A stretch of DNA of 64,000 bases from Alphaproteobacteria bacterium (GCA_030425185.1 JAUIAU010000002.1:114404-178403); one strand, 5' to 3'; positions 28,522-37,649 are shown, counted from the first letter of the stretch. The notes: generated from the sequence alone by a model not told the origin. Made by a program: numbers and translations.

Positions 28522-28822
28522 GGGCAATCCGCTGGCGCAGGGCCCCGCTGGCCCGGTCGTAGATCAGGATCTCGCGCCCCGCGACCACGGCGATGAAATC
28601 GCGGCCCAGGGTTACCGCCTCCGCCTCGATCCCCTCCGGCAAGGCAATCGTCTCGGGCAGGGGCACGGGGGCGGACGTGCCGGGGAAGCGGATGACAATG
28701 GCCGCGAAGACCGCTATCAGCCCGAGGATCATCGTCGCCGTCAGCACCGTGACCAGCGTTTTCAGGAAGCGCAGGTCGCGCGGGGCCGGGGCGTCGTCTC
28801 CGCCTTCGGATGAGCTGTCCAT
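28505..28822 (-). CDS. DUF6476-like single-helix membrane protein
   Basis: The 105-residue protein has an acidic head, one helix (RFLKTLVTVLTATMILGLIAVFAAIVI, about 18-45) and an exported domain with GREILIYDRASGALRQRI. I assign it to DUF6476 from memory of the RFLxxLVTVLTATMIxGL core. Its start codon overlaps that of the divergent pseudouridine synthase, so neither gene has a conventional promoter region between them. Confidence 0.75.
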   Translation of the reverse strand: MDSSSEGGDDAPAPRDLRFLKTLVTVLTATMILGLIAVFAAIVIRFPGTSAPVPLPETIALPEGIEAEAVTLGRDFIAVVAGREILIYDRASGALRQRIALTSGG

Positions 28823-28826
28823 GCCG

Positions 28827-29846
28827 ATGTCCTCGCCTGCCGTGCTGACCGTCATCATCAGCGACGGACCCGACCGCCTTGATAAGGCGCTGGCCCGCGA
28901 TGTGCCAGAGGACGCGGGCCTCTCCCGATCGCGCCTCGCCAAGCTGATCACCGAGGGCGGTGTCAGCCGGGACGGTCAGACCCTGACCAGCCCCAAGGAC
29001 AAGGTGCAGCCGGGCGACGAGATCACGCTGGCCTTCGCCCCCCCGGAGGAGGTCGACCTGCGCCCCGAGCCGATCCCGCTCGACGTGGTGTGGGAAGATG
29101 ACGAACTGATCGTGATCAACAAGCCGCCCGGCCTCGTCGTGCATCCGGCCCCCGGCGCGTGGTCCGGCACGCTGGTCAACGCCCTGATGCACCATTGCGG
29201 TGACAGCCTGTCGGGCATCGGGGGCGAGCGGCGCCCGGGGATCGTCCACCGCATCGACAAGGACACCTCCGGCCTGCTCGTCGTCGCCAAGACCGACCGC
29301 GCGCACACCGGCCTCGCCGCTCAGTTCGCGGCGCATGATGTCGAGCGCGCCTATGTCGCCTTCTGTCACGGCCTGCCCGACGCGGCCGATCCGCGCCTCG
29401 CCGGGCAGCCGATCGTCAGCTTCGAGGCGGGCGGCATCCTGAAGATCGACGCGCCGATTGGGCGGCACCGCACCGACCGCCAGAAACAGGCCGTGGTGCC
29501 CGGCGGCCGCCATGCCGTGACCCGCGCCCGGGTCGAGACCGCCTTCGGCAGCCCGCCCGCCGCCGCGCGCCTGACCTGCTGGCTGGAGACCGGGCGCACC
29601 CACCAGATCCGGGTGCACCTGTCGAAGGTCGGCCATGCCCTGATCGGGGACCCGGTCTATGGCGGGGCCCGCAAGCTGCCCGCCGCCATGTCCGAGGCCG
29701 CCCGCACCGCCGTCGCCGGGTTCCCCCGGCAGGCGCTGCACGCCGCGACGCTGGGCTTCGTGCATCCGGCAACACAGGAGCGGCACCGCTTCGCGGCACC
29801 GCTCCCGGCGGACATGCAGGCGCTGGAAGCCGCGCTGGCGGGTTAG
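28827..29846 (+). CDS. RluA/RluD-family 23S rRNA pseudouridine synthase
   Basis: The 339-residue protein has an N-terminal S4 RNA-binding domain (about 15-75: DRLDKALARDVPEDAGLSRSRLAKLITEGGVSRDG) and an RluA-type catalytic domain with HRIDKDTSG (141-149, catalytic D144), INKPPGLVVHPAPG and QTHQIRVHL-like TGRTHQIRVHLSKVGHALIGDPVYGG. The S4 domain makes RluD or RluC the closest relatives; which uridines are modified cannot be told. ATG 28821 is a possible alternative start. Confidence 0.93.
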   Translation: MSSPAVLTVIISDGPDRLDKALARDVPEDAGLSRSRLAKLITEGGVSRDGQTLTSPKDKVQPGDEITLAFAPPEEVDLRPEPIPLDVVWEDDELIVINKPPGLVVHPAPGAWSGTLVNALMHHCGDSLSGIGGERRPGIVHRIDKDTSGLLVVAKTDRAHTGLAAQFAAHDVERAYVAFCHGLPDAADPRLAGQPIVSFEAGGILKIDAPIGRHRTDRQKQAVVPGGRHAVTRARVETAFGSPPAAARLTCWLETGRTHQIRVHLSKVGHALIGDPVYGGARKLPAAMSEAARTAVAGFPRQALHAATLGFVHPATQERHRFAAPLPADMQALEAALAG

Positions 29847-30532
29847 GCGGCCTGCGCCACGCGGCGTGGGCGCAGACCGGCCAGCAGCGTCAGGGCAAAG
29901 GCGCTCTCGGCCACGACCGGGACAAGGTAGGCCGGTTGCATCAGGATGTTGAGCTCGGGCGCGAGGAAACGGGTCGCGCTGCCCGCGAGATACACGAGCC
30001 CCGCTAGCATCAACAGACCCGGCAGCCAGCGCCCGGTCCAGCCCGACCGGCACAGCAGCCATGCCGTCAGCACCGTGTTCAGCCCGAAGAAGATCAGCCC
30101 GGCGTCGTAGCCCGCCGCGTGGGTCTCGAAGAGTCCGAGCAGTCGGCTGGCCTCGGCCGGGTCGCTGCCCCGCACCAGCAGAACGCCCGAGACCAGCGCC
30201 GTCAGGCTGGCGGCGATCACCGCGGCCTGGGCGAGGCGCAGCACCATGGCCGTGCGCGCGACCGGGGCCGAGACGGGGCGGAACAGGCGGAACAGCAGCA
30301 CCGCCAACAGGATGTCGGCGGCCAGCATCACGAGGTCCGCGGCGATCCCGTAACTCAGCAGCGGCCCGGCCTCCTGCGTGCGCTGCCAGGTCGCCAGCGC
30401 GTCGCCGGGCACGACCAGCTGCATCCGCACGCCGACCTCTGACCAGAGGCCCGCACCGAGGATCACGAGATAGGAGAGGCCCGCCAGCCGGGCCTGCGGG
30501 ACATGGGTGTCGGAGATCGGGAAATGTTTCAT
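29843..30532 (-). CDS. DUF4386 family membrane protein
   Basis: The 229-residue protein has six or so helices. The pattern ARLAGLSYLVILGAGLWSEVGVR at the N-terminus, ILLAVLLFRLFRPVSAPVARTAMVLRLAQAAV, LFETHAAGYDAGLIFFGLNTVLTAWLLCRSGW and LAGLVYLAGSATRFLAPE fits DUF4386. An upstream ATG at 30679 is rejected because its extension has no family-like sequence. It overlaps the pseudouridine synthase stop by 4 bases. The function is unknown. Confidence 0.85.
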   Translation of the reverse strand: MKHFPISDTHVPQARLAGLSYLVILGAGLWSEVGVRMQLVVPGDALATWQRTQEAGPLLSYGIAADLVMLAADILLAVLLFRLFRPVSAPVARTAMVLRLAQAAVIAASLTALVSGVLLVRGSDPAEASRLLGLFETHAAGYDAGLIFFGLNTVLTAWLLCRSGWTGRWLPGLLMLAGLVYLAGSATRFLAPELNILMQPAYLVPVVAESAFALTLLAGLRPRRVAQAA

Positions 30533-30846
30533 CTTGGGTCGCCTTTCACTGGGGTGTCTTGCTGGGAAAGGGGATAGTTCAAACGAATGCGCAGGATAAT
30601 CGGCCAATACCTGACTTGGATCATGCGAAAATGCATCGATCCCGGGAGGCCGGTCAGACGATGCTGTCGCTGTGCGCACATGAACGCGAGGTCTGCGGCC
30701 CAGCCCTGTATCGACGCACGAAAACGCGTATCGTGCTGACTTGTCCGGCCCGACCCCTTGACCACCCGTTAGCGCAATCTTAATTCAATTAACATCACGC
30801 CCCGCAAGTCAGAACGGGTCCCCGTGCAGCAGTGAGGAACCAGACG
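30533..30846. other. 314-bp intergenic region before rpoH
   Basis: No convincing gene is present; the open frames here have no family-like sequence. CTTGACC (30757-30763) followed by CTTAAT (30779-30784) is a weak candidate rpoH promoter, in an unusually AT-rich patch (30776-30796). TTGGATCATGCG near 30615 resembles half an FNR site but lacks the second half. Confidence 0.5.
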
Positions 30847-31740
30847 ATGGCGAGCTACGCTAATCTTCCCGCCCCCAGCCCCGAAGGCGGCCTCAACCGT
30901 TACCTGCAGGAAATCCGCCGGTTCCCGATGCTGGAACCGGAAGAGGAGTACATGCTGGCCAAGCGGTGGGTCGAGGACCAGGACACCGAGGCCGCGCACA
31001 AGATGGTCACCTCGCACCTGCGCCTCGCCGCCAAGATCGCGATGGGCTATCGCGGCTATGGCCTGCCGCAGGCCGAGGTCATCTCGGAAGCGAACGTGGG
31101 CCTGATGCAGGCGGTCAAGCGGTTCGACCCGGAAAAGGGCTTCCGCCTTGCGACCTACGCGATGTGGTGGATCCGGGCCTCGATCCAGGAATACATCCTG
31201 CGGTCGTGGAGCCTCGTGAAGCTGGGCACGACCAGCGCGCAGAAGAAACTGTTCTTCAACCTGCGCAAGGCGAAGGCTAAGATCGGCGCCCTCGAGGACG
31301 GCGACCTGCGTCCCGAGAACGTCGCCCAGATCGCCCATGACCTGAACGTCAGCGAGGAGGAGGTCATCTCGATGAACCGCCGCCTCTCGGGCGGCGATGC
31401 CTCGCTGAACGCGATGGTCGGCAGCGATGGCGACGGCTCGACCGAATGGCAGGACTGGCTCGAGGACGAGGATGCCGACCAGGCCACCAGCTATGCCGAG
31501 CGGGACGAACTGGAGGTCCGGCGCGAGCTTCTGGCCCGGGCGATGGACGTCCTGAACGACCGCGAGAAGGACATCCTGACCCAGCGCCGCCTGCTCGACA
31601 GCCCGGTGACGCTGGAAGAGCTGTCCGAGCACTACGGCGTCTCGCGCGAGCGCATCCGCCAGATCGAGGTGCGGTCGTTTGAGAAGCTGCAGGCCCGGAT
31701 GCGGGAACTGGCGGCCGAAAAGGGGCTTGTCGACGCCTGA
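30847..31740 (+). CDS. rpoH: RNA polymerase heat-shock sigma factor RpoH
   Basis: The 297-residue sigma-32 has region 2 (NVGLMQAVKRFDPEKGFRLATYAMWWIRASIQEYILRSW), the RpoH box QKKLFFNLR (132-140) that separates it from other sigma factors, and region 4 HTH (VTLEELSEHYGVSRERIRQIEVRSFEKLQ). It directs transcription of chaperone and protease genes. GAGGAA upstream supports the ATG at 30847; GTG 30832 is less likely. Rhodobacterales often have two RpoH paralogues; only this one is in the window. Confidence 0.97.
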   Translation: MASYANLPAPSPEGGLNRYLQEIRRFPMLEPEEEYMLAKRWVEDQDTEAAHKMVTSHLRLAAKIAMGYRGYGLPQAEVISEANVGLMQAVKRFDPEKGFRLATYAMWWIRASIQEYILRSWSLVKLGTTSAQKKLFFNLRKAKAKIGALEDGDLRPENVAQIAHDLNVSEEEVISMNRRLSGGDASLNAMVGSDGDGSTEWQDWLEDEDADQATSYAERDELEVRRELLARAMDVLNDREKDILTQRRLLDSPVTLEELSEHYGVSRERIRQIEVRSFEKLQARMRELAAEKGLVDA

Positions 31741-31761
31741 GCGACAGACCGGCCGCGGGAC

Positions 31762-31790
31762 ACGGGGCCCTCGCGCCCCGTTTTCCCCTT
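31762..31790 (+). terminator. Rho-independent terminator of rpoH
   Basis: ACGGGGC (31762-31768) pairs with GCCCCGT (31775-31781) across six bases, followed by TTTCCCCTT. Confidence 0.75.
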
Positions 31791-31851
31791 GCGGCACGGG
31801 GCCGGGACCGGCAGGTGTTTGCGGTAACATCCATCTGCCCGGAGGCATCCC

Positions 31852-32820
31852 ATGACCGTCACCCGTTGGGGCATTCTCGGGGCCGCCCGCTTCGCCCGCA
31901 CCACGATGGCCCCGGCCATCCACGAGGCCGCGCAGGCGCAGCTTGTCGCGGTCGCCAGCCGCGATCCGGCCAAGGCCGCGCCCTTTGCCGCGCTCGCCCC
32001 CGGCCTGCGGGTCCATGACAGCTACGAGGCGCTGCTGGCCGATCCCGACATCGACGCCGTCTACATCCCGCTGCCGAACGCGCTGCATGCGGACTGGGCC
32101 GAGAAGGCCATGCGCGCGGGCAAGGCCGCGCTGGTCGAGAAACCGCTGGGCATGAGCGTGGCCGAGATCGACCGCCTGATCGCGGTCAGAGCCGAGACCG
32201 GCGTGCTCTGCGCCGAGGCCTACATGCCGCCGCACCACCCGCAATGGCAGCAGGTCCGCCGGTTGCTGGCCGACGGCGCGGTCGGCACCCTGCAGATGGT
32301 GCGGGGCGTCTTCACCTTCACGCTCGACGATCCGGGCAACATCCGGGCGCAGGCGGCCATGGGCGGCGGCGGCCTGCGCGACGTCGGGATCTATCCGATC
32401 GGCATGACGCGCTGGGCGCTGCAGGCCGAGCCGGAGGGGATCACCGCCGACATCCGGATCGAGAACGGCGTCGACACGCGCGCGGAACTGCGCGGCCATG
32501 TCGGGGACGTGGTGGTGACGATGGTCTCGGGCTTGAGCCAGATGCGCTGGCAGGAGATGGTGTTTCACGGCGACCAGGGCCTGATCCGGCTGCCCGCCCC
32601 GTTCAACCCCGGGGCCTTTGCCGAGGGCGCGGTGGAACTGCACCGCCCGGATCACTCGGTCTCGGTCTGGCGGTATCCGGCCGACCGCCAATATGTCTTG
32701 CAGGTCGAAGCCTTCGGCCGCAGCCTGCGGGACGGTGCGGCCTACCCGGTGCCGCTCGCCTTCAGCCGCGGCAGCCAAGCCGTGATCGACGCCGCCTTCG
32801 CCGCGGCAGGGGACCGATGA
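31852..32820 (+). CDS. Gfo/Idh/MocA family oxidoreductase
   Basis: The 322-residue protein has an N-terminal Rossmann domain (WGILGAARFARTTMAPAIHEA), the EKP motif that holds the catalytic lysine (ALVEKPLGMSVAEIDRLI, about residue 100), and a C-terminal substrate domain (GGGLRDVGIYPIGMTRWAL). It is an NAD(P)-dependent sugar or inositol-type dehydrogenase; the substrate is not evident. GGAGGC lies before the ATG. The DUF4389 gene follows after 8 bases. Confidence 0.93.
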   Translation: MTVTRWGILGAARFARTTMAPAIHEAAQAQLVAVASRDPAKAAPFAALAPGLRVHDSYEALLADPDIDAVYIPLPNALHADWAEKAMRAGKAALVEKPLGMSVAEIDRLIAVRAETGVLCAEAYMPPHHPQWQQVRRLLADGAVGTLQMVRGVFTFTLDDPGNIRAQAAMGGGGLRDVGIYPIGMTRWALQAEPEGITADIRIENGVDTRAELRGHVGDVVVTMVSGLSQMRWQEMVFHGDQGLIRLPAPFNPGAFAEGAVELHRPDHSVSVWRYPADRQYVLQVEAFGRSLRDGAAYPVPLAFSRGSQAVIDAAFAAAGDR

Positions 32821-32828
32821 GGAGCGCG

Positions 32829-33131
32829 ATGACCGACGAGGAGAAATTCGAGGGCCGGATGCACGGCCCGCAGGCCGAGCCGGACAAGGACGATCCGCTG
32901 CCGATGCGGTTCGTCTACATGATCATCCTGTGGCTGATGCTCAGCCTCGCCAACACCATCCTGACGGTGGCGACGGTGGTGCAGTTCATCTTGATGGCGC
33001 TGAACAAGGGCCAGCCGAACGAGCGCCTGGGCGATTTCGGCACTGATCTCGGGATCTGGATCGCCAAGGCCGCGCGCTACCAGACCGGCGCCAGCCCGGT
33101 GAAGCCCTGGCCCTGGACCGAACTGGACTGA
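32829..33131 (+). CDS. DUF4389 family membrane protein
   Basis: The 100-residue protein has a charged head (MTDEEKFEGRMHGPQAEPDKDDP) and one long hydrophobic stretch (MRFVYMIILWLMLSLANTILTVATVVQFILMAL), followed by NERLGDFGTDLGIWIAKAARYQTG, the DUF4389 hallmark. GAGGAG at 32819-32824 selects the ATG at 32829 over 32817. The function is unknown. Confidence 0.85.
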   Translation: MTDEEKFEGRMHGPQAEPDKDDPLPMRFVYMIILWLMLSLANTILTVATVVQFILMALNKGQPNERLGDFGTDLGIWIAKAARYQTGASPVKPWPWTELD

Positions 33132-33144
33132 TCTGCCCGGCGGC

Positions 33145-34182
33145 TCAGTCGTCGAGCAGCATCCGGTCGTCCCGCCGCGCCAGCGCCAGAAGCGCCGCGC
33201 GGTCAAGGCCGGCGTGCTCTTCCAGCGCCTCGTTGATGATCTCCAGCGCATCAGCCTCGGTGAACCCGAGCGCCTTGCGCTGCGCCGTGATCGCGGCCAT
33301 CGCCGTGTCGCCGAGGTCGCCGTCGTTCAGCACCAGTTGCAGCTTCACGTAGCGGCGCAGGGCGGTGTGCCGCTTGTGGCGGGCATTGACGAAGCCTGCC
33401 GCGAAGATGCCCGAGAACATCGACACGAAGACCACCCCCACGATCCCGAGGACCGTCGCAAAGGCCTGACCCATGGTGCTTTCCGGGACGATCCCGGCAT
33501 TGCCGACCGTGGTCAGGTTCTCCAGCGCCCATTTCATCGCGCCGGGGATCGAGCCGAATGGCCCGTCGTCCTTGCCCTCCAGCACGAAGATCAGGCTGGA
33601 GCCCATCACGACGAGCAGGGCCAGCACGAAGGCCAGCGCGAGGATCAGCCGCAACTCGTCGCGCAGCACGCCCAGCACGATCGACATGTCGGGCGAGTAG
33701 CGCGTCAGCTTGAAGGCGCGGCGCAGGCGCAGGACCCGCAGGAAGCGCAGGTCGAAGAAGGTCGTGCCCGACAGCACGATGTAGAACGGGATGATCGCCA
33801 CGAGGTCGGTCAGCGCCATCGGCGACAGGGCATAGCGGATGCGGCCCCAGACCGGGCCCTTGTCGGCGAATTTCGGATGCTCCGGCGCGGTCCAGATCCG
33901 CGCGACGTATTCCAGCGTGAAGAAGAAGACCGAGACGCCCTCGAAGAGGAAGAACTGGTTCCGGTAGGGCTCGCCGAAGGCGGGGACCGACTCGAGCATG
34001 ACCGCCAGCACGTTCAGCACGATCAGCACGATCAGGAACATGTCCGAGAAGCGCCCGACGCGGTCCTCGGGGTTCCGCGTGCTCGACAGGATCTCGAAGA
34101 CCCGGGCGCGGGTCAGGCGCTCGCGCCGCAACTGGGAAAACATCAGGGAGAAAAAGCCCCCGCCGGATCCGGACCCCGCCAT
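33145..34182 (-). CDS. Voltage-gated-type ion channel with divergent filter
   Basis: The 345-residue protein has six helices and the S4 sensor LRFLRVLRLRRAFKL (145-159), with Arg at every third position. The pore loop reads MKWALENLTTVGNAG (filter TTVGNAG, 224-230), whereas potassium channels have TVGYGD. The final 85 residues are a soluble helical domain (KRHTALRRYVKLQLVLNDGDLGDTAMAAITAQR, then EADALEIINEALEEHAG), possibly for assembly or gating. It may be non-selective or have altered selectivity. It is tail to tail with DUF4389. Confidence 0.9.
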   Translation of the reverse strand: MAGSGSGGGFFSLMFSQLRRERLTRARVFEILSSTRNPEDRVGRFSDMFLIVLIVLNVLAVMLESVPAFGEPYRNQFFLFEGVSVFFFTLEYVARIWTAPEHPKFADKGPVWGRIRYALSPMALTDLVAIIPFYIVLSGTTFFDLRFLRVLRLRRAFKLTRYSPDMSIVLGVLRDELRLILALAFVLALLVVMGSSLIFVLEGKDDGPFGSIPGAMKWALENLTTVGNAGIVPESTMGQAFATVLGIVGVVFVSMFSGIFAAGFVNARHKRHTALRRYVKLQLVLNDGDLGDTAMAAITAQRKALGFTEADALEIINEALEEHAGLDRAALLALARRDDRMLLDD

Positions 34183-34359
34183 CGCCGCCTCGCGTCTGAA
34201 ATGCCACTCGTTCCGCCCCTGACCTTCCCCTGTTCCCGGGTTCAGTCAACTGTCTCGTCGCCTGGACCCTGCCGGGGTGTCTCCGCTGTGGTCTGGCATC
34301 AACGGCTTGCGGGACCGGGGGGTGCGGGCCTAGGCTGGCGCACCACGGGAGAGTGACGC

Positions 34360-34629
34360 ATGGCCGGAGGCTGGAGCCGCGACGGCGCGGTGCAGGACCA
34401 GATCGACGCCTCGATCGCCGAGGAACTCGACCGCCTCCGGGCGCGGCCGCGTCCCGTGGGCGAGAGCCTGACCCATTGCGCCGACTGCGACGAGCCGATC
34501 CCCGAAGCCCGTCGCACCGCGCTGCCCGGCGTCAAGCTCTGCGTGGACTGCGCGCAGGACCGCGACCGGTCGTTCAAGCCGCGCCCGGGCATCAACCGGC
34601 GCGGGTCGAAGGACAGCCAACTGAAGTGA
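34360..34629 (+). CDS. DksA/TraR-type C4 zinc-finger protein
   Basis: The 89-residue protein has a short N-terminal helix (DGAVQDQIDASIAEELDRLRAR) and a zinc finger C40-x2-C43-x17-C61-x2-C64, as in the short TraR/YbiI proteins. It lacks the long coiled-coil of DksA and part of its acidic tip, but may still enter the RNA polymerase secondary channel. It is first in a run with the GST and DoxX genes, 7 bases before the GST ATG. Confidence 0.88.
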   Translation: MAGGWSRDGAVQDQIDASIAEELDRLRARPRPVGESLTHCADCDEPIPEARRTALPGVKLCVDCAQDRDRSFKPRPGINRRGSKDSQLK

Positions 34630-34636
34630 GGGCAGG

Positions 34637-35338
34637 ATGGCGGCGTATTCGCTCTACTACTGGCCGATCCCGTTCCGGGGCCAGTTCGTGCGCGCCGTCC
34701 TCGCCCATGCCGGGGCAAGCTGGGAGGAGGCCGGTCCGCCCCTCGTCGCCGCCACCCGCGCCGCACCTCCTGCTGAACAACCCGTCCCGCACATGGGGCC
34801 GCCCGTCCTGACCGAGACGGCCACCGGCCAGTCGGTCTCGCAGATGCCCGCGATCCTGATGTGGCTGGGCGAGCGGCACGGGCTCTTGCCCGACACCCCC
34901 CACGGCCGGGCGATGGCGCTGAAGGTGATCCTCGATGCCAATGATGTGTTGTCTGACATGACCCGCGCCAACGGGGCGCAGATGTGGACGCCCGCGGACT
35001 GGGAGGCCTTCCTGCCGCGCCTTCACCGCTGGATGGCCCTGTTCGAGGAGACCGGCACCCGTCACGGCCTGACGCCGGCCGCGGGCACCCTGCTGGGCAC
35101 CGGCACGCCGGGGCTTGCCGATCTGGCGACCGCGACGCTCTGGGGCACGATCTGCGCCCGCTTTCCCGTGCTGCGCCCGGCGCTCGACACCCATGCCCCG
35201 GGCGTGGCCGCCCTCACCGACCGCATCCGGGCCCTTCCGGAACAGGCCGCCCTGATCGCCGAGAGCGACGCCGCCTGGGGCGATGTCTGGTGCGGCGGGC
35301 AGATCGAGGCTTCTCTCCGTCGTGTGCTGGACCCCTGA
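34637..35338 (+). CDS. Glutathione S-transferase family protein
   Basis: The 233-residue protein has a thioredoxin-like N-domain (YSLYYWPIPFRGQFVRAVLAHAG, QSVSQMPAILMWLGERHGL) and an all-helical C-domain (ADLATATLWGTICARFPVLRPALD). The SQMPAIL segment is the usual glutathione-gamma-glutamyl site. The exact reaction is unknown. Confidence 0.87.
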   Translation: MAAYSLYYWPIPFRGQFVRAVLAHAGASWEEAGPPLVAATRAAPPAEQPVPHMGPPVLTETATGQSVSQMPAILMWLGERHGLLPDTPHGRAMALKVILDANDVLSDMTRANGAQMWTPADWEAFLPRLHRWMALFEETGTRHGLTPAAGTLLGTGTPGLADLATATLWGTICARFPVLRPALDTHAPGVAALTDRIRALPEQAALIAESDAAWGDVWCGGQIEASLRRVLDP

Positions 35339-35355
35339 CCCCGAAAGGAACCCCG

Positions 35356-35721
35356 ATGGCCGATCTGGCAAACCTCGTGGGCCGACTGCTGATCGCGCTG
35401 CTGTTTCTCGGCGGCGCGGTGCAGAAAGTGTTCGATCCCGCCCCGGTGCGGGGGATGATCGCCGGCCTCGGCCTGCCGCCGGACCTGATCTGGGGGGTGG
35501 CGCTCTTCAATCTCGCGGGCGCGATCCTGCTGATCACCGGCCCCGGCGTGCGCCGCTGGGCGGTGGCCTTGGCGGCCTATTGCCTGTTCACCAGCTACTT
35601 CCACTGGGAGCTGCGCGCCGACCCGTGGCAGGTGACGATCATGGTCAAGAACTGGGCGATTGCCGGCGGCCTGCTGATCCTCGCCGCCGTCGGTCCGGGA
35701 CGCTACGCAGCGTCCCGGTAG
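35356..35721 (+). CDS. DoxX-family membrane protein
   Basis: The 121-residue protein has four helices and the DoxX pattern (LVGRLLIALLFLGGAVQKVFDPAPVRGMIAGLGLP, LFNLAGAILLITGPGVRRWAVALAAYCLFTSYFHW). AAAGGAA precedes the ATG. Members associate with thiosulfate:quinone oxidoreductase or redox homeostasis, and its position after a GST suggests a thiol-related role; that is inference. Confidence 0.88.
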   Translation: MADLANLVGRLLIALLFLGGAVQKVFDPAPVRGMIAGLGLPPDLIWGVALFNLAGAILLITGPGVRRWAVALAAYCLFTSYFHWELRADPWQVTIMVKNWAIAGGLLILAAVGPGRYAASR

Positions 35722-35731
35722 CGCGGGGCGG

Positions 35732-37558
35732 TTACTCCATCGCCTCCAGCTGGTCGATGAAGCCCGAGATCATGCTGAGGCCCTTGTCCCAGAACGCCGG
35801 GTCCGAGGCGTCGAGGCCGAAGGGCGCGAGCAGCTCCTTGTGGTGCTTCGAGCCGCCCGCCTTCAGCATCTCGAAATACTTCGCCTGGAAGTCGGCATCG
35901 CCGTCCTCGTAGACGGCATAAAGCGCGTTCACGAGGCCGTCGCCGAAGGCGTAGGCATAGACGTAGAAGGGCGAGTGGACGAAGTGCGGGATGTAGGCCC
36001 AGAAGGTCTCGTAGCCCGGCATGAAGTCGAAGACGGGGCCGAGGCTCTCGGCCTGCACGCTCATCCACAGGGCGTTGATGTCCTCGGGCGTCAGCTCGCC
36101 GCCGCGCCGCGCGGCGTGCAGCTTGCACTCGAAGTCGTAGAACGCGATCTGGCGCACCACGGTGTTGATCATGTCCTCGACCTTGCCCGCCAGCAGGGTC
36201 TTGCGCTGGGCCGGAGTCGCGGCCCCGTCGAGCAGGCGGCGGAACGTCAGCATCTCGCCGAACACGCTGGCGGTCTCGGCTAGGGTCAGCGGGGTCGAGG
36301 ACAGCAACTCGCCCTGACCGGCGGCCAGCACCTGGTGCACGCCGTGGCCCAGCTCATGCGCCAGCGTCATCACGTCCCGCGGCTTGCCGAGGTAGTTCAG
36401 CATCACGTAGGGATGCGCGTCCGCGACGGTCGGGTGGGCGAAGGCCCCCGGGGCCTTGCCCGGCTTCACGCCCGCGTCGATCCAGCCCTTGTCGAAGAAC
36501 GGCTCGGCGATCCGCGCCATCTCAGGGTCGAAGGCGGCATAGGCCGACAGCACCGTCTCGCGCGCCTCGTCCCAGCCGACGGTCGGCAGCGGCGCCGTCT
36601 GGAGCGGCGCGTTTCGGTCCCAGACCTCCAGCCGGTCCAGCCCCATCCATTTCGCCTTCAGCGCGTAGTAGCGATGCGACAGCTTCGGATAGGCCGCGAC
36701 CACCGCGTTGCGCAGCGCCTCGACCACCTCCGGCTCGACGTGGTTCGACAGGTGCCGGCCCATCTGCGGGGTCGGAAGGCCGCGCCAGCGGTCGGTGATT
36801 TCCTTTTCCTTCGCCAGCGTGTTGTGGACCCGCGCGAAGAGCTTGACGTTCTGCCCGAAGACCTCGGCCAGCGCGCGCGCACCGGCCTCGCGCCGGGACC
36901 GGTCGGTGTCCGACAAGAGGTTCAGCGTGGCCTCGATCCCCAGCGTCTCGCCGTCCACCTCGAACTCGAGCCCGGCGACGGTTTCGTCGAACAGACGGTT
37001 CCACGCCGCGGCCCCCACGGTGGACTGGTCATGCAGGAACTTCTCCAGCTCGTCCGACAGCTGGTAGGGGCGCATTGCCCGCAGCCGGTCGAACACGGGC
37101 TTGTAGCGCGCGAGATCGGCGTTGGCCTCGAACATGGCGTCGAGCGCGGCGTCGTCGAGCCGGTTGACCTCCAGCGAGAAGAACACCAGCGGCGTGGTCA
37201 GCGCGGTGATCCGGTCCTGCGCGTCCGACATGTACTTCGCGCGGCCCGCGTCGGTGGTGTTCTGGTAGTAGCGCAGCCCGGCATAGGACATGATCCGTCC
37301 TCCAACGCTGTCGATCCGCTCGTAGCGCAGCACGCAGTCGAGCAGCCCGGTCGCATCGAGCGTCGCCAGCTTGCCCTCGTAATCGGCGGCGAAGCTCTTG
37401 CAGGCCTCCTCCAGCCAGTCCCAGTCACGCTTGATCTCGGGCGCGTCCGGCGCCGGGTAGAGATCGGTCAGGTCCCACTCGGGCAGGTTGCCGAACGGCG
37501 CGCCCCCGGCCTCGGCAGCGGCATCCTTCACGGGAAAGGGCAGGGGAAACGGGGTCAT
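35732..37558 (-). CDS. pepF: M3-family oligoendopeptidase F
   Basis: The 608-residue cytoplasmic zinc peptidase has the motif H401-ELG-H405 (AHELGHGVHQ) and the downstream glutamate segment LAETASVFGEML. Length and the start (PEWDLTDLYPAPDAPEIKRDWDWL) match the PepF group. It degrades oligopeptides. It is tail to tail with the DoxX gene. Confidence 0.95.
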   Translation of the reverse strand: MTPFPLPFPVKDAAAEAGGAPFGNLPEWDLTDLYPAPDAPEIKRDWDWLEEACKSFAADYEGKLATLDATGLLDCVLRYERIDSVGGRIMSYAGLRYYQNTTDAGRAKYMSDAQDRITALTTPLVFFSLEVNRLDDAALDAMFEANADLARYKPVFDRLRAMRPYQLSDELEKFLHDQSTVGAAAWNRLFDETVAGLEFEVDGETLGIEATLNLLSDTDRSRREAGARALAEVFGQNVKLFARVHNTLAKEKEITDRWRGLPTPQMGRHLSNHVEPEVVEALRNAVVAAYPKLSHRYYALKAKWMGLDRLEVWDRNAPLQTAPLPTVGWDEARETVLSAYAAFDPEMARIAEPFFDKGWIDAGVKPGKAPGAFAHPTVADAHPYVMLNYLGKPRDVMTLAHELGHGVHQVLAAGQGELLSSTPLTLAETASVFGEMLTFRRLLDGAATPAQRKTLLAGKVEDMINTVVRQIAFYDFECKLHAARRGGELTPEDINALWMSVQAESLGPVFDFMPGYETFWAYIPHFVHSPFYVYAYAFGDGLVNALYAVYEDGDADFQAKYFEMLKAGGSKHHKELLAPFGLDASDPAFWDKGLSMISGFIDQLEAME

Positions 37559-37649
37559 GGTCGGGCCTTCCTGTCGGTCTCGGTTGGTCCAGACATAAGC
37601 CGCAGGCCCGGCGAGGGGTAGGGGGCGGGGCGGGAAAGTCCCGGCCGTT

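Noticed and set aside
30606..30625. FNR-like TTGGATCATGC before rpoH
   Set aside because: It lacks the second TCAA half at the right spacing.
30529..30765. 78-residue reverse frame before the DUF4386 gene
   Set aside because: It has no family-like features and fills the region where the rpoH and DUF4386 promoters should be.
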